A stretch of DNA of 64,000 bases, taken from NCBI GenBank assembly GCA_035578155.1, contig JAPWDM010000005.1:40448108-40512107 (forward strand). Direction: 5' to 3'. The DNA comes from Brachynemurus nebulosus. Lineage: Eukaryota; Arthropoda; Insecta; Neuroptera; Myrmeleontidae. Shown one piece after another: positions 11,785-21,567 of the stretch; positions within the stretch are counted from its first letter, which is position 1, and each line of letters begins with the position of its first letter. Position numbers and translations under genes: made by a program. A model generated the notes under the pieces. The model saw nothing but the letters and a program-made list of their open reading frames with translations, was not told where the DNA came from and did not search any database.

Positions 11785-12324
11785 CCGCGCGATAACTCTC
11801 GAACGAAACGTTTAATGCTTATGAGATTTTGTGTGCGAATTCGATTTTCCAAATCGTTGGATGAGTTCGTTAGCCAGACACGTCGGATGCCCAGAAGTAG
11901 GTTTTCCGGGCGTTTTTTGTCAACAAAATGAGTTTTTTGCCAGAATTAAGCAATTTTTCAAATTTTTTTTTACATCAAGCGATAGTAAAAGGTAAAATGC
12001 ATAAAAAATGTTTTTATACCGTTGCTCTAAATTATTTACTTTTCGAGAAAAACTAGGAAATATGTCGTTCTCCATTTCACTCGCACTCGCATTCTTTTTT
12101 TTTCTGTCTCATTTTTTGCGAGCTAAATTCGAAAAAAACCGCTTTATAAGTAGCGTGTCATGATTTTTTTAATCCAATTTAACGATTCGGCTATATTCTA
12201 TTTCTCTGTCAGTTAAATGTTTTTATAATGTATCTCTGTTCCATTTTTTTTGACAAAAAAACTCCCGGCGATATCTGTTATGTGATATGATCAGAATTTA
12301 GATTGTATTTACACCTTCCTAAAA

Positions 12325-12338
12325 TTAATAAGAGTTTG
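12325..12338 (+). repeat. Left target-site duplication of the Penelope palindrome
   Basis: TTAATAAGAGTTTG is repeated exactly at 15094-15107. The uninterrupted counterpart TTAATAAGAGCTTG is at 44505-44518. Confidence 0.9.
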
Positions 12339-12442
12339 AATAATTTACTGTTGAGAGGTTTACTTTGTGAAATTTCATTTTAAATATTAAAAATATTTAA
12401 AGTTTTAATTACTTTGTCAATTTCACTAGAATTGAGTAGAAT

Positions 12443-12484
12443 TTACTAAACGCGTTTTCAATCTCGCGATCATCATCAGAGTAA
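12443..12484 (-). ncRNA. Hammerhead ribozyme motif, left arm of Penelope palindrome
   Basis: Read on the minus strand it has stem I strand TTACT, core CTGATGA, a T, stem II GATC-loop-GATT, core GAAA, a short stem III (AA CGCG TT), one base, then stem I partner AGTAA. It is the mirror of the motif at 14993-15034. Penelope-like elements are known to carry minimal hammerheads in their terminal repeats. Activity is inferred only. Confidence 0.75.
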
Positions 12485-12731
12485 TTGAAGAAATGTATGT
12501 GGGAGTGTAATAAATACTCTTAAAAATGAATTTGGGAAAAACCCGTCATTATACTATTTCATATGAAATAGGCTGTACCATAACGTACCTGATAAACCAG
12601 TTTTGAATAATAGAGATAATTATTTTTATCTGTGTAAGGTAAAAATTTTTAACCAATATGTTTAAGAATAAAGGAGGGGTGTCCAAAATGTTAAAGTTGC
12701 TGAAAATTATATTTTTTTTTTTTTTTTTCGT

Positions 12732-13721
12732 TTAGAAGTTCAGTTTTAATAAAGGTGAATTATTTAGGTCGTTTTGATCATTTAAAACCTCCACTTGTGG
12801 GTCACTGTTCAATCTATTAATTTCAAGAGCCTCCAAGAGATTCAGTTTTGTACCCTTTGGACAAATATGTAGAACTTTTGGTTTGTGATTTATATTGGGG
12901 AAATGACCTGTTTCTAAGACGTGTAAACCAAAATTTGAGCTATGAATTTGAGATCCAACATGTTCCTTATACCTTGTCTCGAAGCTGCGACCCGTCTGTC
13001 CCACGTATTTAGCATTACACTGCGAACAATCTAAGCGGTAAACTCCACTCTTTTTTAGCGGATCAGTTTTTTCTTTTGCGTTAAAAAGTGAACGGCCGAG
13101 ATTTCCAAATGAACAGAAGGCGGGTGATATATTATATTTTGAAAATAAATTGCCTATTTTTTGTGAGATGACACCTAGGAAAGGGAGTGATACATAATGT
13201 TTTGGATCTGGACCAGCAGTAATAGATGGATATATTTGTTCAATGGTGATTTTATGTTGTTTTTTACGAATGAGTTCATTTATTAAATGGGTTGAAAAAC
13301 CGTTGTTGAGGGCGATTTGTTTTATTGTGTTAAGTTCAGTTTCTCGGTCTTTTGGTAGAAGAGGAATAGCGAATGCTCTGTGGATCATTGAACGATACGC
13401 AGCTAGTTTGTGGGACCTGGAGCTAAAGGAGTCAGCAGGTATAGTTAAATCTGAAAATGATGGTTTACGGTAGATATTATAGATGAATTTATTGGTGTCT
13501 CTAAGGATGGTTATATCAAGGAAATTTATGGATTGGTTTTCTTCTATTTCTTTGGTAAATTGGATTTTTGGGTGGATGCTGTTGAGATATTTTAAATAGT
13601 TGTCCAGCTGTCGGTCTGTTCCTTTGAAACCAACTAGGATGTCATCTACGTAGCGAAACCAGAAAAGAATGTGTTTTTTAGAAATAGGGTTTTGTAAGAT
13701 AGAAGTTTCGAGGTTATCCAT
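12732..13721 (-). CDS. Penelope-like polyprotein fragment: RT C-terminal part plus GIY-YIG endonuclease
   Basis: A 329-residue frame, intact to its stop but truncated at the 5' end: in-frame sequence continues only 4 codons upstream (AELF) to the palindrome centre, where a stop occurs. Residues 20-32 hold RT motif C, FWFRYVDDILVGF, with the catalytic Asp pair; residues 45-65 hold the following motifs (FLDITI). The endonuclease occupies about residues 223-310: GVY (226-228), a CX2C pair (DCSQC), YVG (239-241), the Arg-containing GRSFETRYKEH, paired His residues, and Glu in NLLEALEI as the expected catalytic acid. RT plus C-terminal GIY-YIG in this order is diagnostic of Penelope-like elements. 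Without RT motifs 1-B it cannot be autonomous. Confidence 0.9.
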   Translation of the reverse strand: MDNLETSILQNPISKKHILFWFRYVDDILVGFKGTDRQLDNYLKYLNSIHPKIQFTKEIEENQSINFLDITILRDTNKFIYNIYRKPSFSDLTIPADSFSSRSHKLAAYRSMIHRAFAIPLLPKDRETELNTIKQIALNNGFSTHLINELIRKKQHKITIEQIYPSITAGPDPKHYVSLPFLGVISQKIGNLFSKYNISPAFCSFGNLGRSLFNAKEKTDPLKKSGVYRLDCSQCNAKYVGQTGRSFETRYKEHVGSQIHSSNFGLHVLETGHFPNINHKPKVLHICPKGTKLNLLEALEINRLNSDPQVEVLNDQNDLNNSPLLKLNF

Positions 13722-13742
13722 AAAGAGTTCAGCCCACTCTTA

Positions 13743-14745
13743 GCTGAACTCTTTATGGATAACCTCGAAACTTCTATCTTACAAAACCCTATTTCTAAAA
13801 AAACACATTCTTTTCTGGTTTCGCTACGTAGATGACATCCTAGTTGGTTTCAAAGGAACAGACCGACAGCTGGACAACTATTTAAAATATCTCAGCAGCA
13901 TCCACCCAAAAATCCAATTTACCAAAGAAATAGAAGAAAACCAATCCATAAATTTCCTTGATATAACCATCCTTAGAGACACCAATAAATTCATCTATAA
14001 TATCTACCGTAAACCATCATTTTCAGATTTAACTATACCTGCTGACTCCTTTAGCTCCAGGTCCCACAAACTAGCTGCGTATCGTTCAATGATCCACAGA
14101 GCATTCGCTATTCCTCTTCTACCAAAAGACCGAGAAACTGAACTTAACACAATAAAACAAATCGCCCTCAACAACGGTTTTTCAACCCATTTAATAAATG
14201 AACTCATTCGTAAAAAACAACATAAAATCACCATTGAACAAATATATCCATCTATTACTGCTGGTCCAGATCCAAAACATTATGTATCACTCCCTTTCCT
14301 AGGTGTCATCTCACAAAAAATAGGCAATTTATTTTCAAAATATAATATATCACCCGCCTTCTGTTCATTTGGAAATCTCGGCCGTTCACTTTTTAACGCA
14401 AAAGAAAAAACTGATCCGCTAAAAAAGAGTGGAGTTTACCGCTTAGATTGTTCGCAGTGTAATGCTAAATACGTGGGACAGACGGGTCGCAGCTTCGAGA
14501 CAAGGTATAAGGAACATGTTGGATCTCAAATTCATAGCTCAAATTTTGGTTTACACGTCTTAGAAACAGGTCATTTCCCCAATATAAATCACAAACCAAA
14601 AGTTCTACATATTTGTCAAAAGGGTACAAAACTGAATCTCTTGGAGGCTCTTGAAATTAATAGATTGAACAGTGACCCACAAGTGGAGGCTTTAAATGAT
14701 CAAAACGACCTAAATAATTCACCTTTATTAAAACTGAACTTCTAA
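13743..14745 (+). pseudogene. Second Penelope-like RT/GIY-YIG copy, frameshifted
   Basis: The right arm encodes the same protein fragment as the minus-strand copy. A run of seven A at 13797-13803 replaces the six A of the left arm (13674-13679), which shifts the frame just upstream of the YVDD motif (13825-13836). After the shift the frame is open to the stop at 14743-14745; an in-frame Met begins at 14089. The few amino-acid differences from the left arm include Ser for Asn before IHPK, CQKG for CPKG and QVEA for QVEV. The GIY-YIG motifs (SGVYRLDC, YVGQTGRS) are intact. The short frame opposite it at 14004-14234 is a shadow. Confidence 0.9.
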
Positions 14746-14992
14746 ACGAAAAAAAAAAAAAAAAATATAATTTTCAGCAACTTTAACATTTTGGACACCC
14801 CTCCTTTATTCTTAAACATATTGGTTAAAAATTTTTACCTTACACAGATAAAAATAATTATCTCTATTATTCAAAACTGGTTTATCAGGTACGTTATGGT
14901 ACAGCCTATTTCATATGAAATAGTATAATGACGGGTTTTTCCCAAATTCATTTTTAAGAGTATTTATTACACTCCCACATACATTTCTTCAA

Positions 14993-15034
14993 TTACTCTG
15001 ATGATGATCGCGAGATTGAAAACGCGTTTAGTAA
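14993..15034 (+). ncRNA. Hammerhead ribozyme motif, right arm of Penelope palindrome
   Basis: TTACT (14993-14997, stem I), CTGATGA (14998-15004), T, GATC-GCGA-GATT (stem II and loop, 15006-15017), GAAA (15018-15021), A CGCG TT (stem III, 15022-15028), T at 15029 as the expected cleavage-site base, and AGTAA (15030-15034, stem I partner). All conserved core residues are present. It is a minimal form with a two- or three-pair stem III, as reported for Penelope-like elements. Confidence 0.78.
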
Positions 15035-15093
15035 ATTCTACTCAATTCTAGTGAAATTGACAAAGTAATTAAAACTTTAAATATTTTTAATAT

Positions 15094-15107
15094 TTAATAA
15101 GAGTTTG
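15094..15107 (+). repeat. Right target-site duplication of the Penelope palindrome
   Basis: TTAATAAGAGTTTG is identical to 12325-12338. Confidence 0.9.
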
Positions 15108-15900
15108 CTTCAATCGTATAAAAATTACGTTAAATCATATTCAAACAATAATATTTTTACGTAATTTTCTATCCAATTGACAATACAGTTATGATTAGAA
15201 TTGTATAATCAGAGTATTCTAATATTAAATAATTTTGCACATTCAATTTTTTTTTTTAACAAAGAAAAATTTTTTTAAATTTTGACACATTCTTTTATGA
15301 AATTTTGATTAAGAAATATTAAAAAATTTTAAAGTGAATCATTTAAAAAGAGTTAAAAATAAATTAAAAAGGAAACATTTCTCTATTTTAACATATTTGT
15401 AAAGAAAATTTTACAGTTTACTTACAGTTTTTTGAAAAAATGTAATAACATTTTTACATACAATAAAGATTATATTTGAACGGTAGGAAATCCACAATTT
15501 TTTTTTTTTATTTCTTTAATTAATTATTAAATTTGGTTTTAGAAGAAAATCTTCGTCTAATTCGCTCCAAGCCGAAAGTATAGCCACTAATAAGGACATT
15601 CCACTGTTAAAATAAATGGAAAATATATTGAAATTTATTTAATGAAAGCCATTCATACACATTTTTAAAATATCCTTTTGAATTATATAACAAATAAAAT
15701 CTGTGTAAAAAAATCTAATTGACGTGTTTTTTCTCAATTTTCTAATATTAAGTAAGGCTCGTTAGTTAGGGAGTGATTGTGTCAAAATTTTAATATAAAA
15801 TATGGTAATTTTAACCCTCTTTTAAAGAACATTTCGATTTTAACAATAAAAAAATTTTAAAAAGTGTTTTCGTTTCTCCCGGATTACCAAAAACTGTTCA
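15094..15900 (-). repeat. 1.6-kb dispersed repeat D, right part
   Basis: It resumes the alignment with 44505-45393 after the insertion: AAAAATTACGTTAAATCATA, TTTTTTCTCAATTTTCTA and CGATTTTAACAATAAAAA occur in the same order. This part is more diverged than the left part. Poly-T and AT-rich filler dominate. Confidence 0.8.
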
Positions 15901-16704
15901 TAGGCATATCTGTGACTAAAGTTGCCTCCCTTTCTTAAGAAAATAAAGTATTTTTAAAATTTTGTGCAAAAAGATAAAACACAATTAACGAAAAAAAAGT
16001 ACGCGTTCCCATATTTTTAAGATTTTATAGTACAAGAAAATCCTTATAAATTCATCATATCTGTTATTGCATTTACTAGCTTTTACGCAATTTAATAAAC
16101 AGTATCGTTTTGATTTTTTAAACTCATTTAAGACATTTATTGTTAGTGAGACATATTTGAATTATTTTCCTAACTAATAAATTAAATTCTGTAGACTGAT
16201 GTTTTTGTAGATAAAAAAAATTCTAGGTAACGTCTGTATTAGACAAAAGTCTGAAAATGGACGTAGAATCTCACTGTTATTAATTATTATGTCTTAGTCT
16301 TTTGAAAAATTATTTTTTGAACTAAAATAAGAATAGGAGGAATATAAACTTAGGGGTAAACGACAGGAGTATATAAACTTTATTTTAGATTCTACCCTTA
16401 TTTTTACAGAAAATCATCAAGTACCTATTATTTCTTTTTTGAATCTATAAATACAAAAAGTTCGAAATTATTTTATATTAGAATTTCAATTTTGGTCGAC
16501 CCTACGGGTTGTCCCCATTTACTCTTTTCTCGTCTCTTTTGACCCCAATTTTTCATAGAGAAGAAATTATACGATTTTTGTTAATTTTTCAAAAACCACC
16601 GATATTTTTAAATTTTTTTGGATACTGCTGATAAAGTGACCATCTTCGCGTAAATTTTTAATATATTAAAGATTAGGTACTCATAAAATAAATACAAAAA
16701 AATA
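15901..16704. other. AT-rich stretch, nothing recognised
   Basis: No gene or clear repeat terminus was seen. Confidence 0.4.
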
Positions 16705-16752
16705 CGGTGTGAAGTCGGAATGCGTACCTATTCATCCTTGTCTACGGTAGCA
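16705..16752 (+). repeat. Terminal fragment of a transposon family, copy 2
   Basis: It matches the start of the fragment at 5161: CGGTGTGAAGTCGGAATGCG after TA, then GTACCTATTCATCC and CTACGGTAGC. Confidence 0.45.
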
Positions 16753-16779
16753 CATTTTTTATTGACATAAATATTAGAA

Positions 16780-17600
16780 ACGCAGGAAAAGAGACCAGGA
16801 ATCAACATAGAAGTGGATTATGGTACGATATATTTTCTGAAAAAAGTGCTTAGGACCAAAGTTATAGAGTTCAAAGTGATGCACTTGATGATGACTTTGA
16901 AGTTGACCTTGAGGTCAATTTCCAAAGTCATTTGAAAATCATTTAATGTTTTTCAAAAGGAGTAGTTTACTTTTCATCCCTAAATGGTTCAAAGTATATT
17001 CGAACGAATTTCACATGCAAGATAGAAAATAAGTGATCAAGAAGTAATTTTGAAAAATACTTGCTCAATCGCAATCGGAAAAATAATAGTTAATCATATG
17101 TTCAATTGAATTCCTAATATGATAACTATAGAGTAGCAATAAAAATTTTAAAAAATTTTGAAAATTTCTAATATAACATAAAGTTAATGTTTAACTTACA
17201 ATTGGAGTGATATTAAATCTTTTCTTAACTTTACTTCTAAAATTACTTACAAAAATGTGTTCTTCTAATTTTTCCTATAAATTTGCGCCTATTTTTCCAT
17301 TTCGTCAGGTTTTTATTTTTGTTATTTTAGAAAAATAACGCAACAAATCAATTTTGAAGATAGATTGAGTCAATACATGAAATTACTGCTTATAGGTACA
17401 GGATATGGTCAAAGTTCGGCAATGGCTAATCATTTTCAACTGACCTTGAAAATCGATTTCAGGGTCACTATCAAGTGCATCGCTTTAAATTCTACAAATT
17501 TGGTACTCAGCCCTTTTTTCAGAAAATATGTCGTTTCAAAAATATTTATCTATAACTGTTTTCATCTACAGAGGTTGAATGGTGTTTTCTACCCCTAAAA
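16780..17600. repeat. Foldback repeat J with diverged 200-bp arms
   Basis: 16840-16960 and the reverse complement of 17395-17530 align: AGGACCAAAGTTATAGAGTT against GAGTACCAAATTTGTAGAAT, then GCGATGCACTTGAT-type sequence, then TTGACCTTGAGGTCAATTTC against CGATTTTCAAGGTCAG. The 77-codon frame at 17365-17598 lies inside the right arm and is not conserved in the left arm, so it is not called a gene. Confidence 0.55.
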
Positions 17601-17879
17601 AGCGTATTTAGCCGAAATAAAAAAAACACGTATTTAATATTTTTCGCTGTTTAATAAGTATGTTAAGTTTCATTCAAATTGGCGAGTATTAGTTGGGTAG
17701 TGTTATTTGTCAGAATGTTTTGTCGATCTAGTTTTTTCAATATTTCTTTGCTCGTTTTCAGAATTTGTATTTTAATTTCTACGGACAAATAACTCATTCT
17801 TTTCTTCGATTTGAGTAACTTTTATTTGCTGATGTTGACCATTAATTGATCGAAACATATCAAATATTTTTCAATGACT

Positions 17880-18335
17880 TTTTTAGCGAATGTCGAAAAT
17901 TTTGAAAATTTTTTCACCGTTAGTAAGTTAAAGTATTTGAATTCATTAAGTAATTAAATGATGTCCACAAGAACCTTACGGACTACCATAAGTTATATGA
18001 GATCCCTAGGACCCGTTTTTTACTGTTAGGATAAACTTTTTACTAAAATTATTTTAGATGAATAAAGGTTATGTTGTATGATTTCCGCCAGGGTTTACTG
18101 TTCCCATTATTGTAAAAAATAAACTAACCGACCGATTTTGAAAATTTTTTCACTCTTAGAGAACTAAATTATTTTAGATGGATACAACTATGCTGCACAA
18201 AGTCCGTTCGGGTTCTTGGGTCCCAAAAATATCAAAACTAATTACCCAGCCGATTTTAAAAAATCTTTTACTCTTAGAAAGCTAAACTATTTTAAATAGG
18301 TACAGTTCTTAGACGAGATCCGCCAGTCCCCAAAA
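17880..18335 (+). repeat. Diverged minisatellite, period about 120 bp
   Basis: Three to four units share CCGATTTTGAAAATTTTTTC, ACTCTTAGARARCTAAA, TATTTTAGATGGATACA and CCGCCAGG/CCGTTCGGG words. The clearest units start near 18045, 18165 and 18285. The tandem region runs directly into the transposon terminus at 18339. Confidence 0.55.
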
Positions 18336-18338
18336 TTT

Positions 18339-18377
18339 GGAAATTCGCTATGTTATGCAGATGCTGCGACAGGGGTA
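18339..18377 (+). repeat. Solo transposon terminus, same as the 3851 foldback
   Basis: GGAAATTCGCTATGTTATGC then AGATGCTGCGACAGGGG, followed by TA. This terminus has one G fewer than the foldback arm (AGATG for AGGATG), as does the copy at 47977-48013. Confidence 0.7.
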
Positions 18378-18404
18378 TTTTATTAATTATAGTTATTTTT
18401 TATT

Positions 18405-18705
18405 TTTAGTTAATATTTTCTAGTTATTTTGAAATTTAATAAAATTAATATTTCACTTGATTACCATAAAAAACAATAATTTTAGAATCTGTTTATTTGT
18501 TACCATAGAAAATATAAACAACGCCTATCCGATTTGTAATTAAATGTACGTTGTGCGAGCGACAAAGTATTACTTTACGCTTTAAACCGCAAAGTAGTAC
18601 TTCGTTGCTCGGCAACGAGAGTCTTCGGCAAATAGCCATTTTGCGCTCTCTTCACAGAGCGCAAAAGCCTTCTTTCCACTAAGATTGTAGAAAAAAGATT
18701 TTAAA
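18405..18705 (+). repeat. Cruciform repeat G, copy 1
   Basis: It is homologous in inverted orientation to 52365-52660: TTCACTTGATTACCATAAAA, ACAGATT-type words, TTTTCTATGGTAAC-type words, CAAAGTATTACTTT, GAGTCTTCGGCAAATA and TTTTGCGCTCTCTTCACAGA. It contains two nested hairpins: GCGACAAAGTATTACTTTACG against CGCAAAGTAGTACTTCGTTGC, and TTTTGCGCTCTcttcacAGAGCGCAAAA written with loop cttcac. Confidence 0.75.
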
Positions 18706-18954
18706 AATATCAAGAACACTAAATAACACTAAAAAGACATAAATTTACAAGTAAGCTAAACAAAACAAAGTAAAACTGATTGGATTAAAAGTGAAAAATG
18801 AAAATTGAACATTCTTTTCTCTCGAAATTGTTAAGATTTTCAGTCTTGAGGGTGCTATTTATTGAATGATGATAGAAAATGTCGTGATCGTAGAAGTGTA
18901 ATAACAAACTGAAGAAAAATATTTGATGCCTCCGACTGCATGTTATCATTTAAT

Positions 18955-19312
18955 TACATGAGTTTTACCCAAGAGTAATAGAGGCACAGCAACTATCTCT
19001 ATCATGAAATCTGCAGTATGCATTTTTGTGTACCTTACGCAACTCACTAGTCACTCTCTCACTGGCACTCGATGAGTGCAGGTCAATTACAAGACAATGG
19101 ATTTAATTGTTATTGACATTGTTACGTCCCCACACTGAGCGTTGTGGTATCATACATATGTATGCGAAGTACGGTCACGTGACGACCACTACTACCAATG
19201 ATTACTAACACAAATACACAATATCGCATCAATACAAACTAAACCCAGTGCACGTATATAACATATTTTCTATCTCTTACTGGTTACACTGGTTCCAGTA
19301 GTATACAGATAG
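18955..19312 (-). repeat. Dispersed repeat L, copy 2
   Basis: It is the inverted counterpart of 9359-9722. Divergence is substantial, with many substitutions and small indels, so this is an old pair. Confidence 0.75.
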
Positions 19313-19563
19313 ATATGTTGTCTCTATTACTCTATGAGTTTTACAGTTTTATGACATTTTCTATCACTCTTTAATGACACCATCAAGGCTGAGAACGGTG
19401 ACCATTTCACGCTGAGTAAAAAGGATATCTTATATATTCTAAAGAATAGTTTACTTCTAAGCACTTAAGAAAAAGTGAAAAAATCGAATGCAGAAGTTAT
19501 ACCTATATAGTATATATTTTTTGTCATAAGAAGTCAGCAATGACTTCGTATGTGATTATACAC

Positions 19564-19698
19564 TTTTGACTCGCTGTAAGCAACTTGAAATATAATCATA
19601 CCTTTTACTCTTTTTAGATAATAAAATTGGCATATACGTAAAAAGAGTAAGCCATATGATTCTATTTCAATTTTGGTATTGCTTACAACGAGTCAAAA
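19564..19698. repeat. 135-bp foldback element
   Basis: TTTTGACTCGCTGTAAGCAA at the left is inverted as TTGCTTACAACGAGTCAAAA at the right. The arms, about 60 bp with indels, continue through ATAATCATA and TTACTCTTTTTA. Confidence 0.75.
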
Positions 19699-20656
19699 AT
19701 GTATTGTATCGATGTTTATACTTAAAGAAACTGTTTCAAATTAAGTCACGAATATGGTGTATATACATGAGTTTTATTTAATAGATATTTGATTACGATT
19801 GATTTCAAGAATGAGTTAATTGTTCTTAAATTATCGACACTTATCGAGTTTAAATAGTTATTTTAACTTTTGCTTTTTAATTTTTTTTTTAAGAAATACC
19901 AAAACAAAAATTTAGTTTTTTGTCATGCGAAAGTTGGCATGCGATAAAAAGTGAAAAAATTATAACAATAATTAACTTATAAATTTAGCAAAAAATGTAA
20001 TTAGAAATTATTTAGTCGTTACACATTTGAAAAGGTCAAGTTAATTTAGATTGTTAATAATTTAAGTAGATAAATTAAAATTTGAATTGAAATGTTGTAA
20101 AAATAGTTAGTTCCTCAGTTGTGTTTGTCATCTTCTCAGTAGAGCAAAACTTGCGAAACGGAGATGCATACGTTAAGGAATCAAATTAAAAGTAGGCTTT
20201 ACTTTTTGATGCTGCAAGTGCTGCAAGCGGTTGAACTATGTGCTTCCGAGAGTTCCGAGCGGCTTGAAAGTGCTTTGTAATATGAATGGAACCCATCGTG
20301 TTTAAAATAGCGTCAAAATATGATAACTGATAAGGCTATCAGAAGTGCAAACCGTTGTTATTTTTATCTAAATTACTGAAGCGCAGATATAATATACCTA
20401 AGTGTTTTTTCTTTTTCCTTTTTTTTTTGAAATTTGTTGACCTATCAACAAGTAAATGTATCTATTATTAATGTGGACAGGAAACCAAACAATTGTATTT
20501 ACTGAAACGAAAAGATTTTATTTATCAAATAAATATAAAAGCAGTTACGCAGGAACCTTTTTATTCTCTATCGATAGCAGCGCTCCTGTGTGTATCGATG
20601 TGAACGAATGTAAAAATTTTTTTTTAAGTAATTATAACCTTACAGTTTGGTTATAT
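19699..20656. other. AT-rich stretch without a recognised gene
   Basis: A GC-richer segment at 20130-20310 contains TGCTGCAAGTGCTGCAAGCG and a GAGAGTTCCGAGCGGC word but no long open frame or known motif. Confidence 0.4.
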
Positions 20657-20796
20657 ATACACCAATACCTCAATTTGCGTCGTGATACGTTCCAAAAAAA
20701 CACGACGCAAATTGAAACGACGCAAAGTGAATTATGATTTTCTATAGCAAACCATGTAAAGATCGAAGATAGGTTTTAGGATTACGAAAATACTAC

Positions 20797-20831
<35 letters not shown>

Positions 20832-21567
20832 ATTGAACAGAGTAAACATTTAAAAACAAAAATAATATAAAATTTTATTACATACATACAAAAAACAAAA
20901 AAAGAAAAAAACAAATTCAATTAAAACAAAATAAAATAATTTTTTTAGGGCCCTCTTTCCTTTCAGGTTCGTAATACACATTAAATTTTAGTTTTATAAT
21001 AACACTCTCAAAGTAGTTGCCATCTATGATCAATCTTTATTACAACATCAATAGATACATATCCACCATATTTCTAGAGTCCTTATAATAAATAGAGTCG
21101 TGACATGTCATCCATTTTCTATCCAAAACAGAGCGGAAAGCTTCAAAATTAATTATCACATGTTTGAGTAAATATTTTTGAGTAGATATTTATCTTTAAT
21201 AAGTTATGAATTTTAATTTAATTATCCTTTCTAAGTTAAACTAAATGATTTTTGTTAACATTTAATTTATTTCCAATGTATTTTACGCAAACTTTGGATA
21301 GAAAATGTCGGAACCAATCAGCGTTCAGCACACATGTCACCACTCTATTTATTATAGGCACTCTACATATTACAATAAAGTCGTGCCAACTTTAAAAAAA
21401 AGAAGAAAAATTTCAAAAAATTTCGAAAAAAAAAACAAAGACTCAAACCCAAAACAACGCAACTTCGAAAATCTAACGACGCACAGTGAAAATTAGTACT
21501 AATTCAGCAGCGACGCAACTTCGAAAAAACGCAAAACGAAACGACCCAAAGCGAGGTATTGGTGTAT
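20657..21567. mobile_element. Possible non-autonomous DNA transposon with 15-bp terminal inverted repeats
   Basis: ATACACCAATACCTC (20657-20671) is inverted exactly as GAGGTATTGGTGTAT (21553-21567). Subterminal CGACGCAAATTG-like words recur at both ends, including a perfect 14-bp hairpin, CAATTTGCGTCGTG (20671-20684) against CACGACGCAAATTG (20701-20714). The interior holds a 30-A run near 20800. The target-site duplication is unresolved. Confidence 0.5.

Larger units (their letters stand above)
11599..12338 (-). repeat. 1.6-kb dispersed repeat D, left part (split by the Penelope insertion)
   Basis: It is nearly identical to 43781-44518. Reading on the minus strand it contains the (TA)n-family blocks seen in copies A-C (CATCCGACGTGTCTGGCTAA, TTCGAGAGTTATCGCG, then the microsatellite, then TTCGTATTCTAGGGACCTC). 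It continues into unrelated sequence and is interrupted at 12338 by the Penelope palindrome; the remainder resumes at 15094. Confidence 0.9.
12339..15093. mobile_element. Palindromic pair of 5'-truncated Penelope-like elements
   Basis: The left arm (12339-13733) and right arm (13743-15093) are inverted copies with only a few differences, around a 9-bp centre. Both arms begin at the same point of the element, GCTGAACTCTTTATGG, inside the reverse transcriptase just before FMDNLE, and run outward to the 3' end. Each holds the RT end, a GIY-YIG endonuclease, a 3' UTR and a hammerhead motif. The left arm keeps about 40 bp more at its outer end than the right. The whole sits in repeat D between 14-bp direct repeats. 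Penelope-like elements are known for truncated, inverted and partly tandem copies; the near-identity of the arms suggests a recent event. Confidence 0.92.

Noticed and set aside
13243..13473. 76-codon frame opposite the Penelope coding sequence (also mirrored at 14004-14234).
   Set aside because: Antisense shadow of the RT-endonuclease frame, duplicated only because the locus is a palindrome.
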